Below, piece by piece: positions 1 through 7,339 of a DNA stretch of 12,061 nucleotides (position 1 is the first letter of the stretch; every line of letters begins with the position of its first letter). The stretch is taken from positions 1-12,061 of the forward strand of contig JAEWWM010000006.1 in assembly GCA_023458915.1 (NCBI GenBank), read 5' to 3'. The notes below the pieces were generated by a model. The model was not told where the DNA came from. It worked only from the letters and a program-made list of their open reading frames with translations, and searched no databases. The position numbers and the translations under genes were made by a program. This DNA is from Bacillota bacterium. Lineage in GTDB: Bacteria > Bacillota > Clostridia > Oscillospirales > Acutalibacteraceae.

Positions 1-84
1 GTATATTTGCTATTACAACAACCATCGTATCAAATTAAAGTTAAAGGGATTAAGCCCTGTGGAATACAGAAATCAATATTTTAA
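1..84 (+). CDS. possible C-terminal end of an upstream gene (partial)
   Basis: A reading frame is open from the first base of the window to a TAA at 82-84, giving a 27-residue tail rich in Gln, Lys and Ile (it ends in GIQKSIF). It stops 2 nt before the TTG used by the next reading frame, which has no ribosome binding site of its own, so translational coupling would be natural if this is real. At 28 codons an open frame can occur by chance and no family is recognisable. The call rests only on the tight junction. Confidence 0.25.
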   Translation, partial: VYLLLQQPSYQIKVKGIKPCGIQKSIF

Positions 85-86
85 TA

Positions 87-902
87 TTGCTTGATAAAAA
101 TCGTCTAAAAAATTGGGGTCAGTTCACAAATTCAGCTAGATCCGGTATAATTTCAAAAACTCAAGATACACTCTACACCGGCAAACTAAAGCTTCAAAAA
201 TTTTTTTCGAAAACCGAAAATAAAGTAGCAGTGGGCGCAGGAGCAAGTGTAGCGGTAAGCGCGGCGATTATAATCGGAGCTTTAATCCATTCACTTAAAC
301 CAAAAGATTTAATGAAAATGTCAGAAAAAGATATAGAACACTTGTCTGAATCTCAAGCGCTAGATTTGCTACCTATAGCATTTGAAAAATTCTGGACCGC
401 TGATGGCGCCGCCGAGAATGTTGATTTAACACAAATAGAGGATGCTGTCAGAAAAACTGCAGGAGAAGATGCCTATGGCAAAGCCGATGAATGCGCTAAA
501 GAAGTTAAACATGAAGCCAAAAAAATAGCTAAAAAAGCTACGAAAAAAGCCAAGAAAGCCAAAAGGGAATTCATGAAAGACGCTGAAAAATCCTGCAAGG
601 AAGCTACCGAGAAAGAAGTTGCCGAGAAAATTGTAAAGAAATTGAAAACCGAAAAATCCGAAAAATTTGCCTATAGCAAAAGTTTTGCCGATGCTTGGCG
701 TAAAGGCGGCACGGCATATAATATATTCGTTAACAAAAACGCAGCTCCTACTCCTTTATTAATGCCTGATAGTTATCTGTCCAAGACGAAGACGGCAAAA
801 ACCGTTCAAGAACGTGCTATTAATTTACTAAAAGTTTTGAAGACAATAATTAAAAAATTAGAACCATATGTAAAAAACAATGACAACTCTGACGATGAAT
901 AA
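87..902 (+). CDS. Ala/Lys-rich single-pass membrane protein, unknown function
   Basis: I do not recognise this 271-aa protein. It has a basic N-terminus, one hydrophobic segment at about residues 46-69 (runs of Ala, Val, Ile and Gly), then an acidic helical stretch. Residues about 136-195 are strongly basic, built of Ala/Lys-rich heptad-like units such as KKIAKKATKKAKKAKR, and are probably helical or coiled coil. The tail ends in NNDNSDDE. The TTG at 87 is a weak start: the same frame is open back to 54 and no Shine-Dalgarno sequence precedes it, so the true start may be upstream or depend on coupling to the preceding frame. It converges with nusB, with 17 nt between stop codons. Its composition resembles the coiled-coil proteins at 8878-10262, but I see no shared domain. 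Membrane anchoring is inferred; function is unknown. Confidence 0.7.
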   Translation: MLDKNRLKNWGQFTNSARSGIISKTQDTLYTGKLKLQKFFSKTENKVAVGAGASVAVSAAIIIGALIHSLKPKDLMKMSEKDIEHLSESQALDLLPIAFEKFWTADGAAENVDLTQIEDAVRKTAGEDAYGKADECAKEVKHEAKKIAKKATKKAKKAKREFMKDAEKSCKEATEKEVAEKIVKKLKTEKSEKFAYSKSFADAWRKGGTAYNIFVNKNAAPTPLLMPDSYLSKTKTAKTVQERAINLLKVLKTIIKKLEPYVKNNDNSDDE

Positions 903-907
903 ATTAA

Positions 908-932
908 TTTAGCACCACTTCATTTTGCTAAA
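908..932. terminator. small hairpin between convergent genes
   Basis: TTTAGCA at 908-914 pairs perfectly with TGCTAAA at 926-932 around an 11-nt loop, exactly between the convergent stops of the membrane-protein gene and nusB. The stem is only 7 bp and AT-rich, with no clear T run on either side, so it is at best a weak bidirectional terminator. Confidence 0.3.
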
Positions 933-1345
933 CTAGAATCTAAATTTTTATCTTTTATGTTTTTACTTATTGAGCCAAGAACACCGTTAATGTAAGAAGC
1001 TTCTTCTTTAGTGCTGTATTTCTTCGCAAGCTCAACGGCTTCGTTAATTGCAACACTTATCGGATTTTCTTCACTAAACATCATTTCAAAGCCTGCGAGC
1101 CTAAGTATAGAAAGCGTGGTTCGCGAAAGCCTATCCTTATTCCACCCATTTAAGTTTCTTTCTATGCACTCATCTATCTCATTTTGATAATTTAATGTTC
1201 CGTCGAAAAGCTCTTTCGCAAAATCGCTGAGTTTGTCCTCCCTTGCGATTCCTGCGTTTTCTATTATCTCCTCAGTACTTTGAAATCCAAATGTACTTTC
1301 AAACAAAAAAACAAATGCTTGTTCGCGTGATTTGCGCCTATTCAT
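920..1345 (-). CDS. nusB: transcription antitermination factor NusB
   Basis: NusB binds boxA RNA together with NusE (ribosomal protein S10) and supports antitermination, mainly on rRNA operons. The 141-aa length is typical. The N-terminus has the family's basic RRKSREQAFVFLFE segment that contributes to boxA binding. The C-terminal half has the usual DRLSRTTLSILRLAGFEM helix, then NPISVAINEAVELAKKYS and the YINGVLGSI ending. The start is ATG preceded by a modest GGGGAA about 10 nt upstream. It lies 105 nt downstream of cdaR on the same strand and may be co-transcribed with it, although I see no convincing promoter or terminator in the gap. The assignment is firm from motifs and length. Confidence 0.95.
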   Translation of the reverse strand: MNRRKSREQAFVFLFESTFGFQSTEEIIENAGIAREDKLSDFAKELFDGTLNYQNEIDECIERNLNGWNKDRLSRTTLSILRLAGFEMMFSEENPISVAINEAVELAKKYSTKEEASYINGVLGSISKNIKDKNLDSSLAK

Positions 1346-1450
1346 AAAATAGAGTTCCCCATTCTTATTTTTAATTTTTTAAAAAGTATTTGCAAAACAA
1401 TTTTTCTTGTGCTTTTTCCGCCATCGGCAAGGGATAAGCAGGAACTTAGA

Positions 1451-2749
1451 CTATGTAAGATTCACATTGACAAAATATTTTCCATAAACCCACGCGCCTG
1501 AACGATTCTTAATAGTCAATTTAACCGGCATCTCCATTGAATTTGAAAATTCGCTTTTGCCTGCAAAATCAATTTCTGCTGAAATATCGGTGGATTTTAT
1601 GAAATTAATTACATTCGCGAGAGCTAATACAGTAACATTTATACTACCGTTATAAACATTTGCCGTTTTGCCTTGAGGGACGTTTTTAAACGAAAATTGA
1701 TTCACAGTTAAAGCTTTTTCTCTAAACTGCGCCATATTAAAAACCACTTCCGCAGAATAGATATTATTTAAGCTTCGGCATCCTTGCGGCAAATTTATCG
1801 GAAGAGTGAATTTGTTATTTTGAATATTTACGTTATTAAAATCTATTGGGTCAAGCTTTACATTTTTAAGATTTGGTATAATTTCTTCCGGTCCGGCTAT
1901 TTCAAGTTTAGAAGGATTTACTTTAACCATATTTTTATATTCTTTTTTAAGATTAATCTCTTCGGGTAAATTTGAAAAATCAGGTGTGATTTCAATCTCT
2001 TTTTTCATAAGCACTGGTATGCTTGTTTCAATTTCGTAAACACTGCTTGAAATATTATCATTTGTGATAGGCTGATCATAAGCATCGTACATTATTATTG
2101 GAAGTTTAAGCTTTAAAGTATTGCTGACAACACCAGGCACGCTGCTTTTTATTTTTACTTTTTTAATTTTTGAAATCTCTGTTTCAGGGCCAGAAAGGGT
2201 AACTTTCGGCGACGATAGAATTACACTTCCCACAAAATAGCCTGACTTTGGGGTGAAGTTAATTTCAGGTTCAACTGTAAATTCGGCTTCTCTATATCTA
2301 TCCACCATAACAGTAACAACAGATGGCTTAACATCTGAGACTATTTCATAATCTTGAAGCACACCCACTTTTTTTGCAAAAAGACCGAGGGTGTAGTTAC
2401 CCGGAGATATTATCGTACTAGCTGCCTGAGGAGCGGTAACTTGAATATCGTTTTTTGTAACTTGTCCAACAATTAAGCGGTTCCCCGTGATTTCAACCCT
2501 GGCGGTTATGTCTTGCCCGTTAAAAATCCGAAGCCCGTCTTGAACAGCACTTTCAGAAAGCTGAATATCCACAGGAATGTCAGAAACAGTAACCGGAACA
2601 CTTTCTGTCCCGTTTGAAGAAACGGCAATCCAAGTTACGAAAGACGCAATAACAGAAAAAACCGCAACAAACTTATTATTATAAAAAAGCTTGCTGGGTT
2701 TAATTTTTTTAAATTTTTTCTTCAAGGATTCCATGTTAAATTTAACCAT
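1451..2749 (-). CDS. cdaR: CdaR/YbbR-domain regulator of c-di-AMP synthesis
   Basis: CdaR (YbbR) is a membrane-anchored protein that contacts the diadenylate cyclase CdaA and modulates c-di-AMP production. This 432-aa protein has a short basic cytoplasmic N-terminus, one transmembrane segment at about residues 24-44 (NNKFVAVFSVIASFVTWIAV), then a long extracytoplasmic part built of repeated beta-rich YbbR units. Recurring elements such as SPKVTLSGPE and NPSKLEIAGPEEII mark successive repeats. The length fits a several-repeat YbbR protein. The start ATG lies inside the 3' end of cdaA (8-nt overlap), a classic translational-coupling arrangement, with only a weak ribosome binding site. The cdaA-cdaR pair is a well-known conserved operon; glmM, the usual third member, is not here. 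Confidence 0.95.
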   Translation of the reverse strand: MVKFNMESLKKKFKKIKPSKLFYNNKFVAVFSVIASFVTWIAVSSNGTESVPVTVSDIPVDIQLSESAVQDGLRIFNGQDITARVEITGNRLIVGQVTKNDIQVTAPQAASTIISPGNYTLGLFAKKVGVLQDYEIVSDVKPSVVTVMVDRYREAEFTVEPEINFTPKSGYFVGSVILSSPKVTLSGPETEISKIKKVKIKSSVPGVVSNTLKLKLPIIMYDAYDQPITNDNISSSVYEIETSIPVLMKKEIEITPDFSNLPEEINLKKEYKNMVKVNPSKLEIAGPEEIIPNLKNVKLDPIDFNNVNIQNNKFTLPINLPQGCRSLNNIYSAEVVFNMAQFREKALTVNQFSFKNVPQGKTANVYNGSINVTVLALANVINFIKSTDISAEIDFAGKSEFSNSMEMPVKLTIKNRSGAWVYGKYFVNVNLT

Positions 2750-3620
2750 TTTTTACCACTTTTCTGAAAGAAGTCATTATTTTTCTGTAGCCTTCCTTAT
2801 TCCCTTGGTTTAACAAAAGTTTTTCAAGGTCTTTTTTGAAAAATTCCATGTCTTTATACGTTTTGAGCACTCCATTCACGGCAATTGAGACATTACCTGT
2901 TTCTTCTGAAACAACCACCGCTACGGCGTCGGAATTTTCACTGATACCAATAGCCGCTCTGTGGCGAGTGCCTAAATCTTTGCTGAGGTTTTGATTTTTA
3001 GTAAGCGGTAAAATGCATCCCCCGGCATATAAAACACCGTCTTTTACTATAAGAGCGCCATCATGTAGTGGAGCTTTATTATAAAAAATATTGCATATGA
3101 GTGCAGTGGAAGGCTTTGATTTGATTATAGTACCGGTTTCAGCAATATCGCCAAGCTTTGTTTTCCTTTCAAAAACAATAAGAGCGCCCATTTTTTCTTT
3201 GCCCAGCGATAAAACGGAATCAAAAGTTACGCTGATTATATTTTTATAAATTTTATTGTATGTATTTTTATTTTTCGTGATTTTTCCGACTGACCAATAA
3301 TTCCCGAGATTACTTCGCCCAATTTGCTCGAGCGCGCGCCTGAGTTCCGGCTGAAAAACAATTAAAAGCCCTAAAATACTAAATTGAAAGAAATTACTAA
3401 GAAGAGTACTTAGCATTTTAAAATGAAGCTGACAAGCAAGAAAATACGCAATTAAGATTATTACAATTCCTTTAACAAACTGCCCCGCACGCGACTCTCT
3501 TATTAATTTTATAAGGCCGTAAATCAAAAAAGCTACTATTATTATATCAAGAGCGTCATACACATTAAAAGTCTTCATAAGGCTTTTAAATGCCAGAAAT
3601 ACGCCTGTTAAGTAGTCCAT
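2742..3620 (-). CDS. cdaA: diadenylate cyclase CdaA (DacA)
   Basis: CdaA makes cyclic di-AMP from two ATP molecules at the membrane; the messenger controls potassium, osmolyte and cell-wall homeostasis in Firmicutes. The 292 aa show three hydrophobic segments (about residues 23-40, 47-64 and 72-90), the characteristic FQPELRRALEQIGR linker, then the DAC domain. Both catalytic signatures are intact: DGA at 187-189 (in APLHDGALIV) and RHR at 219-221 (in GTRHRAAIG). The length is somewhat above the usual 270-280 aa because of an extended C-terminal helix. The start ATG has a good AGAGGT site 7 nt upstream. It is the first gene of the leftward cdaA-cdaR (-nusB) block. Confidence 0.97.
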   Translation of the reverse strand: MDYLTGVFLAFKSLMKTFNVYDALDIIIVAFLIYGLIKLIRESRAGQFVKGIVIILIAYFLACQLHFKMLSTLLSNFFQFSILGLLIVFQPELRRALEQIGRSNLGNYWSVGKITKNKNTYNKIYKNIISVTFDSVLSLGKEKMGALIVFERKTKLGDIAETGTIIKSKPSTALICNIFYNKAPLHDGALIVKDGVLYAGGCILPLTKNQNLSKDLGTRHRAAIGISENSDAVAVVVSEETGNVSIAVNGVLKTYKDMEFFKKDLEKLLLNQGNKEGYRKIMTSFRKVVKNG

Positions 3621-3719
3621 TATTTTACCTCTTCCGGTTTAAACTTCCAAAAAATAAACAAAATATAAGCTTTTATAAAACACTACACTTTAAGTAAGTA
3701 ATATAAAACTTACATTTTA

Positions 3720-3747
3720 ATTTTAGCATATTTAATTTTAGTTGCAA
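3720..3747 (-). promoter_or_regulatory. possible sigma-A promoter for cdaA
   Basis: Reading leftward, TTGCAA (3742-3747) is followed after 16 nt by TAAAAT (3720-3725), roughly 100 nt upstream of the cdaA start. The intergenic DNA is very AT-rich, so chance matches are likely. Confidence 0.4.
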
Positions 3748-3782
3748 GATAAGTAAAATTCAATTTTAGCAAAACTAACCGC

Positions 3783-4508
3783 TTACTTTTGTCTACCGCT
3801 CCAATTCTCATACGGTACATTAGGAGTGTAAGCATCCATATCTACTCCGGTCATATCAATCATATGTGGTGCTTTTAATCGATCGCCATATACCTCTTTG
3901 AGCGTAAACGGCTTTGTTATCGGATGATTATTAATAATTTTTACATTTTCTTTCCCTGGACCAAATAAATCGTATAACTGTATTGATTTTAATTCATCCG
4001 GCAAATTTGATGATTTAATAAATGCATTTTCAGCAATACTAACCCTCTGTAAATAAATCGAAGCTTTAGTACTTTGAGCTCCATTTCGCCACCAAAAATC
4101 GTAATACACACTACCCCGCCTATGAGGCTGCTTATGAAACCCTTCTATAGCAAAATTACCTAATTTTCCATTAGCATATATAGGAACTAAAGGGAACGTA
4201 TCTCTCTTACCATGCGGATTGATCTTATCCCACATAGCAAAAGCGCGCACAGCAGCTTGAAAGACATCATTGGTCGGCGGAATCGCAAAAACAATTTGCG
4301 GACTACTCTCTCTAACAATAGGCGTCATCGCAACAACATCTTTATCTTTGTCATTGTCATTAATGGCATATTCAGCTGCCGGAGGTGCAACATACTGCGC
4401 ATTAATGGTTTTTTTGTTAGTTAAAATTATTGTAGGGACAAGAACACACGCAGCTACTGCAGCAGCTACGGCCGGTAATATTATTTTTAGTTTATTGCTA
4501 AATACCAT
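3783..4508 (-). CDS. hypothetical protein with N-terminal membrane anchor
   Basis: This 241-aa protein is not recognised. Residues 1-6 are short and basic, and residues 7-30 form a hydrophobic anchor or uncleaved signal (ILPAVAAAVAACVLVPTIIL). A flexible Asp/Lys/Asn stretch follows at about 48-60, then a globular part from about 68 with many aromatics (VYYDFWW at about 134-140) and a YENWSGRQK ending. The globular part is presumably outside the cytoplasm. Translation starts at ATG with GAAGGG about 7 nt upstream, and a consensus sigma-A promoter sits 40-70 nt upstream, so it is probably transcribed alone. It lies between cdaA and the broken cysteine desulfurase. I see no catalytic motif, sortase signal or lipobox. 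Confidence 0.75.
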   Translation of the reverse strand: MVFSNKLKIILPAVAAAVAACVLVPTIILTNKKTINAQYVAPPAAEYAINDNDKDKDVVAMTPIVRESSPQIVFAIPPTNDVFQAAVRAFAMWDKINPHGKRDTFPLVPIYANGKLGNFAIEGFHKQPHRRGSVYYDFWWRNGAQSTKASIYLQRVSIAENAFIKSSNLPDELKSIQLYDLFGPGKENVKIINNHPITKPFTLKEVYGDRLKAPHMIDMTGVDMDAYTPNVPYENWSGRQK

Positions 4509-4548
4509 TTCTTATCCCTTCTATAAATATATTTTTTAAATTTTTATA

Positions 4549-4577
4549 ATTGTAACATATTTATAGTAAAAAATCAA
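4549..4577 (-). promoter_or_regulatory. sigma-A promoter for the membrane-anchored hypothetical gene
   Basis: Leftward TTGATT (4572-4577), a 17-nt spacer, then TACAAT (4549-4554). The spacing is ideal and the transcript would start near 4542, about 34 nt before the ATG at 4508. Confidence 0.65.
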
Positions 4578-4620
4578 AATTTAACTCAGTTAGGAGTACC
4601 CTTTAAGCAATAATTTTAAT

Positions 4621-4651
4621 TTTTTCTCCCCTTTCTGAAGCGAGAGAAAAA
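4621..4651 (-). terminator. hairpin downstream of the desulfurase fragment
   Basis: TTTTTCTC (4621-4628) pairs with GAGAAAAA (4644-4651) around a 15-nt loop, about 45 nt past the stop of the leftward desulfurase fragment. The stem is 8 bp with A/T ends. There is no separate long T tract, so termination activity is uncertain. Confidence 0.35.
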
Positions 4652-4694
4652 CAGCTAAATCATTATAAGAGAGATACTCTTAACTTGAATTTTT

Positions 4695-5240
4695 TTAATA
4701 TTTTGGTTTTATGGTTTTGATTACTTCAATTAGCCTGTCAATTTCTGCTTTTGTATTGAAAACCGAGGGGCTTATTCGCACAGTACCGGTATCTATACTT
4801 CCTCCAAACTCATGCGCAGAAGGCGCACAGTGAAGTCCTGCTCTTACTTCAATTTCATTTTTATCTAAAATTTCTCTGACATTGTCACTTGTGTAACCAT
4901 TTATATTAAAACTCAGAAGCGGGACAAAAAAACCGCCGTCCGGGCGCGGCATGTAAAGCTTTACTCCGTTTATATTTTTTAGGTTATCGTAAAGATAATT
5001 AATAAGCGCACTTTCATGTTTAAAAATATTTTCGATACCCTTTGCCATTACAAACTCCATTCCGGCGCATAACCCACAAATTCCGGGCATATTCGGAGTT
5101 CCACTTTCGAGTTTTTGTGGCATTTCTTTCGGCTGGCAAAGCTTCATAGAATCTGTTCCCGTTCCACCCTCAATTATAGTATCTAGTTTATCAGCTTCAT
5201 TAGTAATTAACATTCCAGTCCCCATTGGGCCATATGCTCC
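4695..5240 (-). pseudogene. C-terminal half of a NifS-like cysteine desulfurase, cut by a recombinase element
   Basis: This is the C-terminal part of a class V aminotransferase of the cysteine desulfurase type, PLP enzymes that take sulfur from cysteine. Family landmarks are YGPMGTGMLI at the very start, SGTPNMPGICGL, then RAGLHCAPSAHE with the catalytic cysteine (residue 133 counted from the ATG at 5225), and TGTVRISPSVFNT near the end. Roughly the first half of the enzyme is missing, including the PLP lysine normally found in a HKG motif directly before GLYGPMGTG. Here the upstream in-frame residues read PIIYGAYGPMG, so homology stops at about 5235-5243. The stop of a serine recombinase lies only about 25 nt further upstream. 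The 176-aa open frame from ATG 5225 cannot make an active enzyme by itself. Excision of the element could restore the gene if the other half still exists. Confidence 0.88.
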
Positions 5241-5266
5241 GTATATAATAGGGAAAAAATTAATGA
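5226..5266. other. probable recombinase attachment-site junction (attL/attR)
   Basis: Desulfurase homology ends within about 5232-5243 and the recombinase stop codon is at 5267-5269. The short stretch between fits the usual position of an att site beside a large serine integrase gene. The exact crossover dinucleotide cannot be fixed because the partner junction is not visible in this window. Confidence 0.6.
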
Positions 5267-6940
5267 TTATGCAAACATTAACTCTTGAATCTCTTCATCC
5301 TTTTTAGTTTCATGTATAAATTTTAAAATTTTCTTATACTCGTTGATGAATTTGAATTTTATTTCTATCTCACTTTTGCTGTGAATTATTATTTCGTCAA
5401 CAAGCTCTATCAACAACTCTCTAGATAAATGATTGATATTTTTATATTTTATGAAACTAATCAAAAAAGGATTTTGAGGATTTATTTCTCTTGCGTCTTC
5501 TTCCATTTGAAATTTTAAGTTTGACACTATATCTTTAATTTTTTTCTCCTCTTTATCGTATTCATTTTTCATATCAAAATAGTCTTCTCTTGAAATATAA
5601 CTATGTTTCCAATCTTCATATAGGGATTTTTTGAAAAATGAAATTTCTTTTAATTTTTCTTCATTTAATGATAAAGCAGATTTTAAAGTATCTGAACTGA
5701 TACTTTTTTTATTAAAGTTTTTGCAATTTTCTATTATTTCGTTTGAATAAACTGCTAGAGAAATTTGTTTTTGGATGACCTTTAAGACGACGTCTTCTAA
5801 AATTTTATCGTTAATTGTGTGCTTACTGCAATCAGTGCCGCAAGAATTTTTATATTTACTACATATATAGTATACATAGTTTTTTGATTTTTTTCTTGCC
5901 ATAGCTTTCCCACAATCACCGCATCTTAAAAAACCTGCAAAAAGATATAATTTTTCATTATTTGGAGATATACGCGTATCTCGTTTTTGCAATTCTTGGG
6001 CGTTAAAAAAATTTTCCTTGCTTATTATGGGTTCATGAGTATTTTCAACAATAAACCAATTTTCTTCGGACTGTTTTATTTGCTTATGTATTTTATAACT
6101 CATTACTTTGAAACGCCCTTGCACCATATTGCCGATATACATCGGATTTTTCAAAATTGTGGTTACGGAGTTAGCACACCATGGCGAATCTCCAAATTTA
6201 TCTTTATTACAGTGATATTTCATCCCTTTTTGTCTTTTATAGACCGAAGGACTCGGTATACCCAATGAATTTAATTTTCTGGTTATTGAAAGTTTGCTCA
6301 TACCACTTATAAACCATTGAAATATATCCCTTATGATGGGTGCAACTTCCTTGTCTACAATTAATTTATTATAGTTTTTTTCATCTTTAATGTAACCGTA
6401 GGGTGCAAAGGCACCAATGAATTCGCCTTTCTCACGTTTCATATCAAAAACTTTTCTGATCTTTTCGGATGCTTCTCTGCAATAATTATCATTTATTAAG
6501 TTTTTAAATGGAACTATGAGACTGTTCATTTCAGAGGGTGATCTATAGCTATCTAAATTATCACCTAGAGATACAAATCTTACATTAAAGTTAGGAAACA
6601 ATAATTCAAGGTAATTGCCTACTTCGATATAATTTCTTCCAAAGCGGGATAAATCCTTAACAATTATGCAATTGATAACTTTATTTTTTATGTCTTCGAG
6701 CATTCTTTTAAAATTTGGTCTATTAGAATCCGTACCCGAAAAACCGTCATCAATGTAAATGTCAACAAGATCAAATTCAGGATTATTATTTACATAGTCA
6801 AGCAACAAAATTCTTTGGTTTTTAACACTTAAACTTTCATCCTTATCAATGTCCTCCCTCGAAAGCCGTATATAAATAGCTGTTTTCCATGATTGAAATG
6901 ATGGTAGAATATTAGTAAGTTGTCTGCTTTTTCTAGCCAT
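5267..6940 (-). CDS. large serine recombinase (site-specific integrase)
   Basis: This enzyme integrates and excises mobile DNA by double-strand exchange through a phosphoserine intermediate. The 557 aa have the standard order. The resolvase-type catalytic domain spans about 20-160, with nucleophile Ser27 in YIRLSRED, the DDGFSGTDSNRPNF segment and KDLSRFGRNY at 95-104. The recombinase domain spans about 180-330, followed by a zinc ribbon (Cys340, Cys343, Cys360, and Cys367 or Cys371) and a charged coiled coil at about 420-485. All key parts are present and the length is normal for TnpX/phage-type integrases, so it is probably active. ATG has GGAG 9 nt upstream and its own promoter. Its 3' end abuts the broken desulfurase gene, as expected for an integrase at the end of its element. 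Confidence 0.95.
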   Translation of the reverse strand: MARKSRQLTNILPSFQSWKTAIYIRLSREDIDKDESLSVKNQRILLLDYVNNNPEFDLVDIYIDDGFSGTDSNRPNFKRMLEDIKNKVINCIIVKDLSRFGRNYIEVGNYLELLFPNFNVRFVSLGDNLDSYRSPSEMNSLIVPFKNLINDNYCREASEKIRKVFDMKREKGEFIGAFAPYGYIKDEKNYNKLIVDKEVAPIIRDIFQWFISGMSKLSITRKLNSLGIPSPSVYKRQKGMKYHCNKDKFGDSPWCANSVTTILKNPMYIGNMVQGRFKVMSYKIHKQIKQSEENWFIVENTHEPIISKENFFNAQELQKRDTRISPNNEKLYLFAGFLRCGDCGKAMARKKSKNYVYYICSKYKNSCGTDCSKHTINDKILEDVVLKVIQKQISLAVYSNEIIENCKNFNKKSISSDTLKSALSLNEEKLKEISFFKKSLYEDWKHSYISREDYFDMKNEYDKEEKKIKDIVSNLKFQMEEDAREINPQNPFLISFIKYKNINHLSRELLIELVDEIIIHSKSEIEIKFKFINEYKKILKFIHETKKDEEIQELMFA

Positions 6941-6975
6941 ATATTTAACTCCTAATCTACCATAACCGCTATCAT

Positions 6976-7004
6976 ATTATAGACGAATTATGAATTAATA
7001 TCAA
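6976..7004 (-). promoter_or_regulatory. sigma-A promoter for the serine recombinase
   Basis: Leftward TTGATA (6999-7004), a 17-nt spacer, then a perfect TATAAT (6976-6981). A transcript would start near 6969, about 29 nt before the recombinase ATG. The recombinase can therefore be expressed independently of the small ORF upstream. Confidence 0.7.
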
Positions 7005-7022
7005 TTTGTCATCTTAATGGCT

Positions 7023-7271
7023 CTAAACGGAAGCAATAATTTTTGTCAGTATATCTTCGAGTGATTTTGTATTGTTTTCTGAAAATTCAATTTTTACTTT
7101 TACATTGTTACATTTAAAAATATATGGGTTTTTTATTTTTTTTACATATTCACTCAACCGATGTTCTTTAGGAAGATCGGTATCTATAAATATATCTTCT
7201 ATGTCCACTAAGTTGCTTTCATTATTTTGTGGCTCATACTTATTGATTTTTTTTAATTTTTTATTAATAAT
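7023..7271 (-). CDS. small mobile-element protein, possibly TnpW-like, with an unusual start
   Basis: A small acidic/basic protein lies just upstream of the recombinase on the same strand. From GTG at 7208 it would be 61 aa, but no ribosome binding site precedes that codon. The same frame is open further upstream, and a perfect AAGGAGGG (about 7281-7287) stands 9 nt before an ATT codon at 7271, giving 82 aa. No ATG, GTG or TTG in this frame suits that site, so the start is either a rare ATT or a mutated ATG. The C-terminal part (NNVKVKIEFSENNTKSLEDILTKII) resembles the short strand-then-helix pattern of small TnpW-type proteins encoded near serine recombinases in clostridial transposons; that link is from memory and uncertain. 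The role is unknown. Confidence 0.55.
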   Translation of the reverse strand: MINKKLKKINKYEPQNNESNLVDIEDIFIDTDLPKEHRLSEYVKKIKNPYIFKCNNVKVKIEFSENNTKSLEDILTKIIASV

Positions 7272-7280
7272 AGTACCAAT

Positions 7281-7287
7281 CCCTCCT
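7281..7287 (-). promoter_or_regulatory. strong ribosome binding site with no standard start codon
   Basis: AGGAGGG on the leftward strand is the best Shine-Dalgarno in the element. In the frame of the small ORF the well-spaced codon is ATT. The nearby TTG frame closes after nine codons and the nearest ATG (about 30 nt away) opens only ten codons. Confidence 0.55.
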
Positions 7288-7339
7288 TTTTAATAGCATA
7301 ATATTCTCAACAAGTATTTGTGTGATATTAATAATTTTG

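Noticed and set aside
4212..4539. Rightward open frames opposite the membrane-anchored hypothetical
   Set aside because: Antisense shadows; the leftward gene has a consensus promoter, a ribosome binding site and a sensible membrane anchor.
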